A DNA stretch of 24,141 bases from positions 1 to 24,141 of the forward strand of contig CAYVES010000018.1 of assembly GCA_964449845.1 (NCBI GenBank). The letters run 5' to 3'. The notes below the pieces were generated by a model, which saw only the letters and a list, made by a program, of their open reading frames with translations, did no database searches and had not been told where the DNA came from. The translations under genes and the position numbers were made by a program. This DNA is from SOKG01 sp964449845 (GTDB lineage: Bacteria; Chloroflexota; Dehalococcoidia; SZUA-161). Each line of letters begins with the position of its first letter. The first letter of the stretch is position 1. Of the stretch, positions 12,670 through 20,589 are shown piece by piece.

Positions 12670-13974
12670 TTGGAAGAGCTGCTGGAACAGGCGAAAAAGG
12701 TAGGTGAGGAGGCCGAGGTCTTCTCAGTATCCCATAGAGAGACCGACGCCGTCTTCGAGGCCAACCGGCTGAAACACGTGCAGGCCCGTGAGGCATCGGG
12801 AAGGGCGCTGCGCTTGATCAAGGGGGGCAGGATTGGCTTCTCCGCCAGCAACAGGGCGAATGGCGCTAAGGAACTGGTAGCAATGGCGTTGGAGATGGCT
12901 CCCTTTGGCGCTGAAGCCAAATTCCAGTTCCCTCCACTTGAAAGCTACCAGAGGGTCGAGGTCTACGACCCCGAAATGGAGGCGGTTACCGAAGAGGAGA
13001 TGGTAGAGCTGGGGCAATCGCTCATCGACAGGGTGCGGGGGCACACCCCGGAGCTCGTCTGTGAGGCCTCGGTATCCATGGGTACCTTCACCGTAGAGAT
13101 TCTGAACTCGCGAGGGGGAAGAGCAGCCTACAGGAAGAGCATCTTCGGCATAGGGATCGAGGGCGTTCTCATCAGGGGCACGGACATGCTCTTCGTCGGC
13201 GACACCGAGAGCTCGTGTCACCCTCTCACCGACGCGGACACCGTAGCCGCAACGACCATCGAGCAGCTTGAGCGAGCCAGAGAGACCGCCGCGGCGCCCG
13301 TGGGACGGTTGCCCGTGATCTTCACCCCCCACGGGGTCGCCAGCGCTCTCATCGCCCCATTGGCGATGGCGGTCAACGGAAAGACCGTTCTCCAGGGTGC
13401 TTCGCCGTTGGGCAACAGAAAAGGTGAGCAGGTTTTCGATCCCAGGATCTCCATCTGGGATGACGCCACCATTGACTACCGTCCCGGGAGCAGGTTCTGC
13501 GACGACGAGGGCGTGCCCAGTCAACGCACGCCGATCATCAAGAATGGGGTGGTGGCCAGCTTCCTCTATGACCTCCAGACCGCCGCCTTAGCCGGCACCC
13601 GGAGCACGGGCAGCGCCTCGAGAGGCCTGGGCACTCTACCCAGCCCGTCCTTGAGCACTCTTGTTATTGAGAATGGGGACACCAGCTTTGAGGACATGCT
13701 CGCCGATATCGAGGAGGGGCTGGTCATCGAGCAGCTCATGGGCGCCTCTCAGGGCAACGTCCTTGGCGGCGATTTCAGTGGAAACGTCCTCCTCGGCTAC
13801 ATGGTCAGGAACGGTGAGACCGTGGGCCGGGTAAAAGACACCATGGTCTCGGGCAACATCTACGAGGTCTTGAAAGAGATCAGCGCTATCGGGCGGGAGG
13901 GGAAGTGGGTCGGGGGGCGGCTGCGCATCCCGCATATCTATTGTACCCGCCTTGCGGTATCGACCAAGGAATAG
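12670..13974 (+). CDS. pmbA: TldE/PmbA, non-catalytic partner of TldD
   Basis: PmbA (TldE) pairs with TldD to form the peptide-trimming protease and lacks the zinc motif itself; accordingly no HExxxH is present in its 434 residues. Family marks are PHGVASALIAPLAMAVNG (about 217-234), the stretch through FDPRISIWDDATID and FCDDEGVPSQRTPII, and the C-terminal GRLRIPHI. It starts at TTG 12670 with AAGGTGA 4-5 nt ahead. TldD and TldE are normally adjacent; here about 700 nt (plus unknown gap) of hicBA and hairpins separate them, so pmbA may need its own promoter, which I cannot point to. Co-occurrence of both subunits argues for a working protease. Confidence 0.92.
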   Translation: MEELLEQAKKVGEEAEVFSVSHRETDAVFEANRLKHVQAREASGRALRLIKGGRIGFSASNRANGAKELVAMALEMAPFGAEAKFQFPPLESYQRVEVYDPEMEAVTEEEMVELGQSLIDRVRGHTPELVCEASVSMGTFTVEILNSRGGRAAYRKSIFGIGIEGVLIRGTDMLFVGDTESSCHPLTDADTVAATTIEQLERARETAAAPVGRLPVIFTPHGVASALIAPLAMAVNGKTVLQGASPLGNRKGEQVFDPRISIWDDATIDYRPGSRFCDDEGVPSQRTPIIKNGVVASFLYDLQTAALAGTRSTGSASRGLGTLPSPSLSTLVIENGDTSFEDMLADIEEGLVIEQLMGASQGNVLGGDFSGNVLLGYMVRNGETVGRVKDTMVSGNIYEVLKEISAIGREGKWVGGRLRIPHIYCTRLAVSTKE

Positions 13975-14015
13975 CCTCCTGCTACAATGAGCGAGGCAAT
14001 AGGGGATGTCCCCGG

Positions 14016-14150
14016 AAATAAATCCTAATTACGAAACTCTGAATCCTAAACAAATTCAAAACCCAGATGCCCAAAGCTCAGAGGATTTGCAGCATTTGAA
14101 ATTGGAATATTTGATATTGTTTAGAGTTTAGGAATTAGTATTTAAGAATT
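14016..14150. repeat. AT-rich MITE-like imperfect inverted repeat
   Basis: A 135-nt AT-rich tract in a GC-rich setting. CTAATTACG...CTCTGAATCCTAAACAAATTC on the left is imperfectly mirrored by TATTGTTTAGAGTTTAGGAATTAG on the right. The style (AATCCTAA...TTTAGGATT) is that of common non-coding repeats in metagenome genomes. It contains no gene, and no clear promoter for the HEAT gene was seen in 13975-14201. Confidence 0.5.
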
Positions 14151-14201
14151 GTGGGGTGTTGATTTAGAACAGTTCAGCAATGCCGAATTGGGGAGGGCGA
14201 T

Positions 14202-15119
14202 ATGTCTTCACCCCTGGAGCAATATTTGGCGGAACTGCGTGACCTTGGCAAGCCCATGGTTATCTCAAAGCTCGCCAACCTCTCAGATCTCTCACCAGAA
14301 GAAGAGGATGTTCTCAGCAGAGAGTGGCCTGGCATAGATGTTGCGCGGCGAAGGCAGACAGTTGGGCGGTTGGTGGAGCTTGCTGAGGACAACTTCGAAC
14401 TGGACTTTGATGATGTCTTCCGCTCCTGCCTTACCGATGCCGACGGCGAGGTGAGAGTGAAAGCCATTGAGGGGCTCTGGGCGTGTGAAGAACGCTCTTT
14501 GATCGACCCGTTGGTCAGCTTGCTTCTGGAGGATGCAGAGGATTCGGTGCGGGCTGCTGCCGCTGATGGTCTCGGTAGGTTTGCCATGCTTGCCGAATTG
14601 GGGAAGCTGTCGGAAAGCGACGCTGAGAAGGTTGAGGAGGCCTTGCGCACCGCCTTCAACAAGGGGAATGAACAGCTCAATGTGCGCCGCAGGGTGTTGG
14701 AAGCGATCAGCCCCCTGAGCAAGCCGCAAGTAGAGGAGATGATCCGCCTGGCCTACCGAAGCGACACCCTTGAGTTTCAGGTCAGCGCCGTGTACGCCAT
14801 GGGCCGCAACTGCAATCCCGGCTGGCTGCCAGTACTTCTAAAAGAGCTTCGTAGTCCTGACCCTCAACTGAGGTTTGAGGCAGTAAGGGCTTGCACGGAA
14901 CTCGAGGCGGAGGAGGCTGTTCCCCATCTAATAGAACTCACGCGCGATGGTGATGCAGAGGTCCAGATCTCCGCTATTGAGGCTCTAGGACAAATCGGAG
15001 GCAGCGAAGCGAGAGAGGGACTGCAACGGTGCCTGGACAGCTCGGAGGAGCCAATCCGCCAGGCGTCACAGGAAGCACTGGAGGAGATGGGATTTTGGGA
15101 GGACCCCTCAAGCCTTTAG
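14202..15119 (+). CDS. HEAT-repeat protein
   Basis: A 305-residue acidic protein made almost wholly of HEAT (PBS-lyase type) helical repeats. Repeating patterns such as DADGEVRVKAIEGLW, DAEDSVRAAAADGLGRF, SDTLEFQVSAVYAMGRN, SPDPQLRFEAVRACTELE and DGDAEVQISAIEALGQIG recur at roughly 30-40 residue steps. Such repeats form a curved solenoid for protein binding; no catalytic domain is seen and the partner is unknown. ATG 14202 follows GGAGGG by 4-5 nt. Its stop overlaps by 4 nt the stop of the convergent ROK kinase. No membrane segment or signal peptide. Confidence 0.85.
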   Translation: MSSPLEQYLAELRDLGKPMVISKLANLSDLSPEEEDVLSREWPGIDVARRRQTVGRLVELAEDNFELDFDDVFRSCLTDADGEVRVKAIEGLWACEERSLIDPLVSLLLEDAEDSVRAAAADGLGRFAMLAELGKLSESDAEKVEEALRTAFNKGNEQLNVRRRVLEAISPLSKPQVEEMIRLAYRSDTLEFQVSAVYAMGRNCNPGWLPVLLKELRSPDPQLRFEAVRACTELEAEEAVPHLIELTRDGDAEVQISAIEALGQIGGSEAREGLQRCLDSSEEPIRQASQEALEEMGFWEDPSSL

Positions 15120-16093
15120 CCAGAGATGTTCTCCAGGACCAGGGCCACGGCGCCCAGTAGACAGGAATTGTCGCCCAAGGCAGCCGGGACGATGCGCACT
15201 GTAATGTCAGGCATAATCCTCTCGGCAACGACCTGGCGTACGGGTTCAAAGAGGAGTTCTCCGGCGTTTGAAACGCCGCCCCCTATGATGACCAGCTCGG
15301 GATTGAATATGTTAACCAGGTTGGCCACCCCGACGCCCAGGTTAGTCGCCGCGGTATGCATAACCGCACAGGCCACGGCGTCGCCGGCACTGGCTGCCTC
15401 ACATACCACCTCAGCAGTTACCTTGGTTAGGTCCCCAGCGACCAGGTCGGTGATAGCGCTCACCTCTCCAGTGGAGAGCCTTTCCGAAGCGAGGCGAGCG
15501 ATTGCGGTGCCGGAGGCCATTGCCTCCAGGCAGCCCACGCTGCCACAGTTGCATCTCGGCCCGTTGAGGTCTATGGTCATGTGCCCCAGTTCTGCGGCGA
15601 AGCCGGAGTAGCCCAGAAGTAGCTTGCCTCCCGTAATCACCCCACCTCCGATACCGGTGCTGATCGTCAGATAGACAAGGTCGTCGCTGCCCCTGCCAGC
15701 GCCGAATCTGCGCTCACCCAGCGCAGCGAGGTTGGCGTCATTGCCCACCCAAACGGGAAACTGAAACTCATGTTCCAAGATCTCCTTCAGGGGGGTGTTA
15801 TACCAACTGAGAAGGTTAGGGGAGGTGAGCAACACCCCTGTTCCCGGTGTGACCAGTCCGGCAGCAGACACTCCCATGCCCCTCAGCGCAACCACGTCCA
15901 TGTCTGAGAGCATCTCTGCTATGGCGTCCTTGATTCGCCTGATAGCCTGCTCAGGCCCCTGCTCAGAATAGATGAGCGCTGAGTAGCGCCTCAGGAGTTC
16001 CCCTTTTTCATCTGCTAAAGCGAGGCGAAACTGCGTACCACCGAGGTCGAGGGACAGAATGAGGTGCTTACTCTGGCTCAAACTCCGCTCCAT
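15116..16093 (-). CDS. ROK family sugar kinase (glucokinase-like)
   Basis: ROK kinases phosphorylate glucose or other hexoses, N-acetyl sugars included. From ATG 16093 the protein has 325 residues. LSLDLGGTQFRLAL (about 14-27) is the phosphate-binding loop, GNDANLAALGE the active-site Asp region, STGIGGG the second phosphate motif, and ELGHMTID plus CNCGSVGCLE the sugar-contact and zinc motif typical of ROK proteins. No N-terminal helix-turn-helix is present, so it is a kinase, not a NagC/XylR repressor. A longer frame opens at 16117, but that ATG lies inside the predicted promoter. Substrate is unproven; glucose is the family default. Confidence 0.88.
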   Translation of the reverse strand: MERSLSQSKHLILSLDLGGTQFRLALADEKGELLRRYSALIYSEQGPEQAIRRIKDAIAEMLSDMDVVALRGMGVSAAGLVTPGTGVLLTSPNLLSWYNTPLKEILEHEFQFPVWVGNDANLAALGERRFGAGRGSDDLVYLTISTGIGGGVITGGKLLLGYSGFAAELGHMTIDLNGPRCNCGSVGCLEAMASGTAIARLASERLSTGEVSAITDLVAGDLTKVTAEVVCEAASAGDAVACAVMHTAATNLGVGVANLVNIFNPELVIIGGGVSNAGELLFEPVRQVVAERIMPDITVRIVPAALGDNSCLLGAVALVLENISG

Positions 16094-16107
16094 GCTCGAT
16101 TTTTGAT

Positions 16108-16136
16108 AGTATATCATTGGAGTCGTTCGCTGTCTA
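16108..16136 (-). promoter_or_regulatory. Promoter of the ROK kinase gene
   Basis: TAGACA (16136-16131), 17-nt spacer, TATACT (16113-16108) on the minus strand. Predicted start near 16101, only about 8 nt before ATG 16093; this decides against the upstream ATG 16117. Confidence 0.65.
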
Positions 16137-16234
16137 ACAAGACCAGTGGAATCGTTTGCCTACGCTATTCATCCCCACCCACCCACCGACGGGAGCTTGG
16201 TAATGTCCCGGCTATCGGAGTCATACTAGGTCGG

Positions 16235-16264
16235 TTGACTGACTATTGTGCAACCTATTAGAAT
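16235..16264 (+). promoter_or_regulatory. Promoter of the GNAT gene
   Basis: TTGACT (16235-16240), 18-nt spacer, TAGAAT (16259-16264). Predicted start about 14 nt before the GTG start. Confidence 0.6.
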
Positions 16265-16284
16265 TATAGGGGGGGGTAGCCAAG

Positions 16285-16866
16285 GTGTTGATAGGGGAAA
16301 AGATGGTACTGCGGGAGAAGCGGATCGCTGATGCTGCGAAGGACTATGCCTGGCGATGTGATGCCGATCTGGCTCGCCTGGACGCGGTATTGCCATTGAC
16401 GATGTCCTACGGAGAGTATGTGGCTTACTACGCCGACGAGCTGCAAACCACGAACAGACGGCGACGCCGGTTTGCTATCGACAGCCTCGACAACGGTAAG
16501 CATATCGGGAACTGTATGTACTATGACATAGATGATGGCAGGAGGCAGGCGGAACTAGGTATCATGATCGGTGAACGAGAATATTGGGGGAAGGGCTATG
16601 GGACTGATGCCGTAACCACCGTGGTCTGCCATATCTTCAAGGAGACAAATATAGATAGGATTTACCTGAATACCCTGGAATGGAATGTTAGAGCGCAGCG
16701 ATGCTTCCAGAAGTGTGGATTCATTGCCTGCGGGCGAGTAACCAGGAGGGGGAACGATTTCATAGTCATGGAGCTACATCGAAGCTGGCTGAAGCCGATT
16801 GAAGGTAACACCACACTGACACCGCAAGGTGCGGATAACAGAGCCCATCTCCCGCCTACCCCTTGA
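16285..16866 (+). CDS. GNAT family N-acetyltransferase (RimJ/RimL-like)
   Basis: A 193-residue acetyl-CoA-dependent acetyltransferase. GERMVLRE-like opening (GEKMVLREKRIADA), the central ELGIMIGEREYWGKGYGTDAV with the acetyl-CoA loop (about 92-112) and LNTLEWNVRAQRCFQKCGF (about 131-149) are the hallmarks of the RimJ/RimL branch, which acetylates protein N-termini or small amines. The substrate is not predictable. A C-terminal tail after about 172 is not conserved in the fold. GTG 16285 has an eight-G run (16269-16276) at 8-nt distance; TTG 16288 and ATG 16303 are alternative starts. Its stop overlaps the dnaN promoter. Confidence 0.85.
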   Translation: MLIGEKMVLREKRIADAAKDYAWRCDADLARLDAVLPLTMSYGEYVAYYADELQTTNRRRRRFAIDSLDNGKHIGNCMYYDIDDGRRQAELGIMIGEREYWGKGYGTDAVTTVVCHIFKETNIDRIYLNTLEWNVRAQRCFQKCGFIACGRVTRRGNDFIVMELHRSWLKPIEGNTTLTPQGADNRAHLPPTP

Positions 16867-16891
16867 CTCAAAAGGTGGTGGAGGGTATACT
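16863..16891 (+). promoter_or_regulatory. Promoter of dnaN
   Basis: TTGACT (16863-16868), 17-nt spacer, TATACT (16886-16891). It overlaps the last four bases of the GNAT gene. Predicted start near 16898, giving a 19-nt leader to ATG 16917. This rules out the longer open frame beginning at 16863. Confidence 0.75.
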
Positions 16892-16916
16892 ACTGCCACT
16901 GTCCGGGGGGTGCACG

Positions 16917-18044
16917 ATGAAGGTTTCATGTTCTCAAGAAGATCTGAGCAAAGGATTGGGGGTGGTGGGACGGGCGGTAGCCACCAGGGCTGTCTTGCCC
17001 ATCACTAGCAACGTCCTAATAGCAACCGAGGGCTCCCAACTCAAGTTGGCCGCAACCAATCTTGAGATCGCCATAACCTGCTGGATCGGGGCTACCATCG
17101 AGGAAGAGGGCACAATTACGATTCCTGCGAGACTGGTCACCGATTTCGTCAATTCTCTGCCCAGCGGCCGAATCGATATGACTCTACCTCCTCGTAGCCA
17201 GAGCCTTGAGTTGAGGTGTGCCCGCTATGAGGCGCGTGTCAGCGGACTGGATCCCGCCGATTTCCCACCCATCCCCAAGATTGCCGAAGGGGTGACCATC
17301 AAGCTAAAACCCGAGGAACTCAGGATGGCGATCAACCAGGTGGCGTTTGCTGCAGCATCGGAGGAGTCCCGTCCCGTTCTTACCGGCGTTGATGCCGAGT
17401 TCGACGGCGCCCAACTTACCCTCGCTGCCGCCGATGGCTTTAGATTAGCAGTGCGCAAGTTCTCTTTGGATGCCCCAGTGGACGAGAAGATGTCGGTCAT
17501 TATCCCAGCACGCTCCCTGGCAGAGCTAAACCGCCTCATCAGCGACCAGCGAGAGCCCGTGGAACTTACCATCAACCCCAAGAAGAGTCAAACGATTTTT
17601 CGGCTGACAAACGTGGAGATGGTATCCCAGCTAATCCAGGGCACCTTCCCCAACTATGAGCAGCTTATCCCCCAAGCCTATTCTACCAGGGCCGTGGTCA
17701 AGCTCTCTGAGTTCTTAATGGCGACAAGAAGCGCCTCCATCTTCGCTCGGGATGGGAGCGGCATTGTACGGCTACAGATAATGCCCAAGGATGGAAAAGG
17801 CAAGATCGCTATCTCAGCAAGGGCTGAGGAGGTCGGGGACAACCTGGGAGAGGTCGACGCCGCCGTGGAAGGAGAGGAAACCAAGATCGCCTTCAATAGC
17901 AGGTATTTGATGGACGTCCTGGGGATCCTCACCGAAGAGGAGGTAGCCCTCGAGGCCACCACGTCCTCGAGCCCCGGTGTCATCCGCCCTGTAGGCAAAG
18001 ACAACTACGTCCACGTGGTCATGCCCATGTTTGTGCAATGGTAG
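16917..18044 (+). CDS. dnaN: DNA polymerase III beta subunit (sliding clamp)
   Basis: DnaN dimerises into the ring that tethers replicative polymerase to DNA. From ATG 16917 it has 375 residues, normal length. Family marks are MKVSCSQEDLSKGLGVVGRAVATRAVLPI at the start (here quoted in part: VVGRAVATRAVLPITSNVLI), LAATNLEIAI, the mid-domain LTGVDAEFDG...LAAADGFRLA, IQGTFPNYEQLIP, and the C-terminal VVMPMFVQW. GGGGGG lies 7-8 nt ahead of the start. dnaA is not adjacent, so this is not at an origin-type dnaA-dnaN locus in this window. A short synonymous copy of the last six codons and stop is found 2.4 kb downstream beyond the AAA ATPase gene. Confidence 0.95.
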   Translation: MKVSCSQEDLSKGLGVVGRAVATRAVLPITSNVLIATEGSQLKLAATNLEIAITCWIGATIEEEGTITIPARLVTDFVNSLPSGRIDMTLPPRSQSLELRCARYEARVSGLDPADFPPIPKIAEGVTIKLKPEELRMAINQVAFAAASEESRPVLTGVDAEFDGAQLTLAAADGFRLAVRKFSLDAPVDEKMSVIIPARSLAELNRLISDQREPVELTINPKKSQTIFRLTNVEMVSQLIQGTFPNYEQLIPQAYSTRAVVKLSEFLMATRSASIFARDGSGIVRLQIMPKDGKGKIAISARAEEVGDNLGEVDAAVEGEETKIAFNSRYLMDVLGILTEEEVALEATTSSSPGVIRPVGKDNYVHVVMPMFVQW

Positions 18045-18232
18045 CCGCTTGGCGCTGAGGTCAGAAGGGGCGCCACACAGCACTAATGGCATTGATTCAG
18101 GCATGTAATAATGCCCTGTAACTGATTTAAGTGCCTCTATTCTAGTATTTCTGTTGGCCATTTTTCTGCCTTTTACATATAACCATTATCTTACTCTATA
18201 TGGTTGAGGTAGATTAACACTTCCGACCATCG

Positions 18233-18262
18233 TTGACAATACATTCCAAAGAGATGTAGAAT
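18233..18262 (+). promoter_or_regulatory. Promoter of the AAA ATPase gene
   Basis: Perfect TTGACA (18233-18238), 18-nt spacer, TAGAAT (18257-18262). The leader to ATG 18312 is about 43 nt. Between dnaN and this promoter (18045-18232) only weak inverted repeats occur: TGGCGC/GCGCCA (18050-18075) and GGCATT/AATGCC (18088-18115). Sequence becomes AT-rich from about 18115. Confidence 0.65.
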
Positions 18263-18311
18263 TATAACATCATTTGCCTTGCCGAAGCGGAATCTACTTT
18301 TGGAGGCAAAA

Positions 18312-20417
18312 ATGATAAAAGCTGAAGTTAACAATTGCAATAACATTATTTCCGCCAACATTCAATTACGAAAAAATCATTTAAATATTCGTTATGCCAT
18401 GAATGGCATAGGAAAGTCCACTATTGCAGCAGCAATTAACATGTTCTCAAAAAAAGAAGATCTCTCTGCATTAAAAGCATTTGGAAGTGAAATTGAACCA
18501 ACCTGTAAACTTTCTGAGACTGTTAATACCGTACTTCTTTTTAACGAAGAATTTGTAAATACATTTGTGTTTCAAGAAAGTGAAGTAATTCAAAATGCTT
18601 TCGAAATATTCATAAAGACACCTGAATATGAAGAACGACAAAATTCGATTAACGATAGACTTAAAAACATTCATGTTGAAATCAACCAAAATGCTGATTT
18701 ACAAAAAATCGTCTCAATCGGCAGGAATGTCTTATCCAGATTCCAACAGACGACATCAGGCGCATTACGAAGGTCAGGTCTTCTTAAGAGCCTTACAAGC
18801 TCGGAGAGCATATTTAAGCTTCCTAATAAACTTAAAAACTTCCAGCCATTAATGGACAAAGAATATAAAGTGGAATGGGTTGGTTGGAAAAACGAGGGCT
18901 CCAATTATGATGACAATCAGATTTGTCCCTTTTGTACTTTGGCTTTGAAAGACGATTATGAGAATGAAAAGGAATTATTCAGTTCATCATATACAAAATC
19001 AAATGTAAAAAACATTCTCGAAATGCTTTCATATTTTAGTGATGTTCAAGAATATATGGATGAAAATAAAAACTATAAACTTTATCAATGCATTGAACAT
19101 ACGACAGATGAAAGAGAAATTATGCTTTGGGTCAAGCGCTTTTACGACGAGCTAAGCTTTCTAGTAAATAAAATATCTGATGTGGTTAACTTTAACTCAT
19201 ACCAAGTTAGAAGCGAGGATATTTCCCATTTAGATGAGCACCTAAAGAAGCTGATAATTGACCCATCCAGTCTTGAGATATTCAACAATGAAAAGGCAAA
19301 GGATTTAGTAGAGTTCATTAATGAAAGAATTAGAGATGTTTTGGCTGAAACTGAATTGTTAAAAATTGAAATTGGTGATCTAAAGCATCTAATTGGCTCT
19401 GCAAAGAATGCAGCTGTTAAGGATATTAATGAATTTTTAATTACTGCAGGTATTAATTATAAGTTTGAAATATTAAAAAATTCTGAGAACACATCCAAGA
19501 CTATATTGAGTTACATTTCGAGAACCCAAGACCTAATTGAAGTAGAAGATATTGACCTGCATTTGAGTTGGGGAGAAAGGAATGCCTTTGCTTTGGTACT
19601 GTTTATGCACTACGCTTTAAGTCAAAATCCGGAAATCATAATTTTGGATGACCCAATATCATCATTCGATAGTAATAAGAAATATGCAATCATTAATCGA
19701 TTATTTTCTGGGAAAAAAAGTTTTTCTAAAAGAACCGTTTTAATGCTTACTCATGATTTGCAGCCCATTATTGATTTTATAATTAATAATAAACCTAATA
19801 GTGAGTTCACTTCCGCTTATTTCCTTCAAAACAAAGAAGGTATAATTTCTGAACATATAATATCTGCCGAAGATATCAAATCTATGCCAATACTTCTTGC
19901 CGAGAACTCTAAAAATGATAAGCTAAACAAAATTCACAGAATAGCAAGCCTTAGGAAACTGCTAGAACATACACCATCTAATGGTGGTGCTGCACATGAC
20001 TGCGCCTACAATCTATTATCTTGTTTGCTACATGGAAAAACAAAACCAGACCGTAAAAATGGGACTGAATTAATTAGAGAAGAAATTCAAGCAGGCGAAG
20101 AACTTATCAAGCATTATATTGCCGATTTCGATTATGACGCTTATTCTCAAAATATATTTACTAAAGAATATTTACTACAAAGTTTTTGCGAGGAAGGCAA
20201 CTCCTATTTTCGTCTTCAAGTATTTAGAGTAATACTTGGTGTGTTGAATCTAAGGTCGCGAATAAATGATGACCCGTTGCTAAAGTATATTGACGAACAA
20301 TTTCACGTCGAAAATGATTACATGTTTAATCTTGACTTTATGAAATATGATATCGTTCCAGATTTTATTATCCCTAATTGCATTGAGTATCTCAAAAAGG
20401 AAAATTTAATTTCTTAG
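18312..20417 (+). CDS. AAA (SMC/ABC-type) ATPase, RloC/PrrC-like candidate anticodon nuclease
   Basis: 701 residues from ATG 18312 (GGAGG 5 nt ahead). ABC-type ATPase parts are in order: P-loop AMNGIGKST (about 29-37, first glycine replaced by Ala), VLLFNEEFV as in the AAA_13 family, a helical middle with CPFC (C205, C208) like a short zinc hook, signature LSWGER (418-423), Walker B IIILDDP (442-448), D-loop SSFDS and switch histidine in LTHD (about 481). Behind the ATPase, LRKLLEH and YNLLSCLLHGK give R548-x3-E552 and H574, the arrangement of the PrrC/RloC tRNA-cutting triad. HVENDYMFNLD follows. AT-rich, single gene, transferred-looking; likely defence role. Nuclease activity is inference; an OLD- or PtuA-like ATPase is the main alternative. 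Confidence 0.72.
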   Translation: MIKAEVNNCNNIISANIQLRKNHLNIRYAMNGIGKSTIAAAINMFSKKEDLSALKAFGSEIEPTCKLSETVNTVLLFNEEFVNTFVFQESEVIQNAFEIFIKTPEYEERQNSINDRLKNIHVEINQNADLQKIVSIGRNVLSRFQQTTSGALRRSGLLKSLTSSESIFKLPNKLKNFQPLMDKEYKVEWVGWKNEGSNYDDNQICPFCTLALKDDYENEKELFSSSYTKSNVKNILEMLSYFSDVQEYMDENKNYKLYQCIEHTTDEREIMLWVKRFYDELSFLVNKISDVVNFNSYQVRSEDISHLDEHLKKLIIDPSSLEIFNNEKAKDLVEFINERIRDVLAETELLKIEIGDLKHLIGSAKNAAVKDINEFLITAGINYKFEILKNSENTSKTILSYISRTQDLIEVEDIDLHLSWGERNAFALVLFMHYALSQNPEIIILDDPISSFDSNKKYAIINRLFSGKKSFSKRTVLMLTHDLQPIIDFIINNKPNSEFTSAYFLQNKEGIISEHIISAEDIKSMPILLAENSKNDKLNKIHRIASLRKLLEHTPSNGGAAHDCAYNLLSCLLHGKTKPDRKNGTELIREEIQAGEELIKHYIADFDYDAYSQNIFTKEYLLQSFCEEGNSYFRLQVFRVILGVLNLRSRINDDPLLKYIDEQFHVENDYMFNLDFMKYDIVPDFIIPNCIEYLKKENLIS

Positions 20418-20471
20418 GTCGGACAAACCTACTTAGAAGGATGAATTAGGATACTGAAACATACTCATGGA

Positions 20472-20504
20472 ATGGCAAACATTCCGATGTTCGTCCAATG
20501 GTGA
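20472..20504 (+). pseudogene. Vestige of a dnaN 3' end
   Basis: The frame reads MANIPMFVQW-stop. From 20484 it repeats the last six DnaN codons (PMFVQW) and a stop; compared with 18024-18044 only three third-codon positions differ (and the stop is TGA, not TAG). 16 of 19 bases match up to the T of the stop. It lies 55 nt behind the AAA ATPase gene, so the island is bracketed by two dnaN ends. Short length keeps confidence moderate. Confidence 0.5.
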
Positions 20505-20526
20505 CTTCTGCGGAAACCCGTAAATG

Positions 20527-20560
20527 CATAAGGGAGCCTGGTAGGCTCCCTTTCCTTATG
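20527..20560 (+). terminator. Intrinsic terminator behind the AAA ATPase island
   Basis: AGGGAGCCT (20531-20539) pairs with AGGCTCCCT (20543-20551) around GGT, then TTCCTTATG. Outer CATAAGG/CCTTATG can add pairs. T tract is short, so strength is moderate; it would also serve the converging ABC operon, whose last stop is at 20590. Confidence 0.6.
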
Positions 20561-20589
20561 TTTACAGGAGTTAGATGTCACACTTGTAG

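Noticed and set aside
14181..14604. 14-bp repeat TGCCGAATTGGGGA at 14181 and 14591
   Set aside because: About one shared 14-mer is expected by chance in a window of this size, and neither position marks a boundary.
16863..16916. Upstream extension of the dnaN frame
   Set aside because: It would start inside the -35 hexamer of a consensus promoter, and DnaN proteins begin at the MKVSC position.
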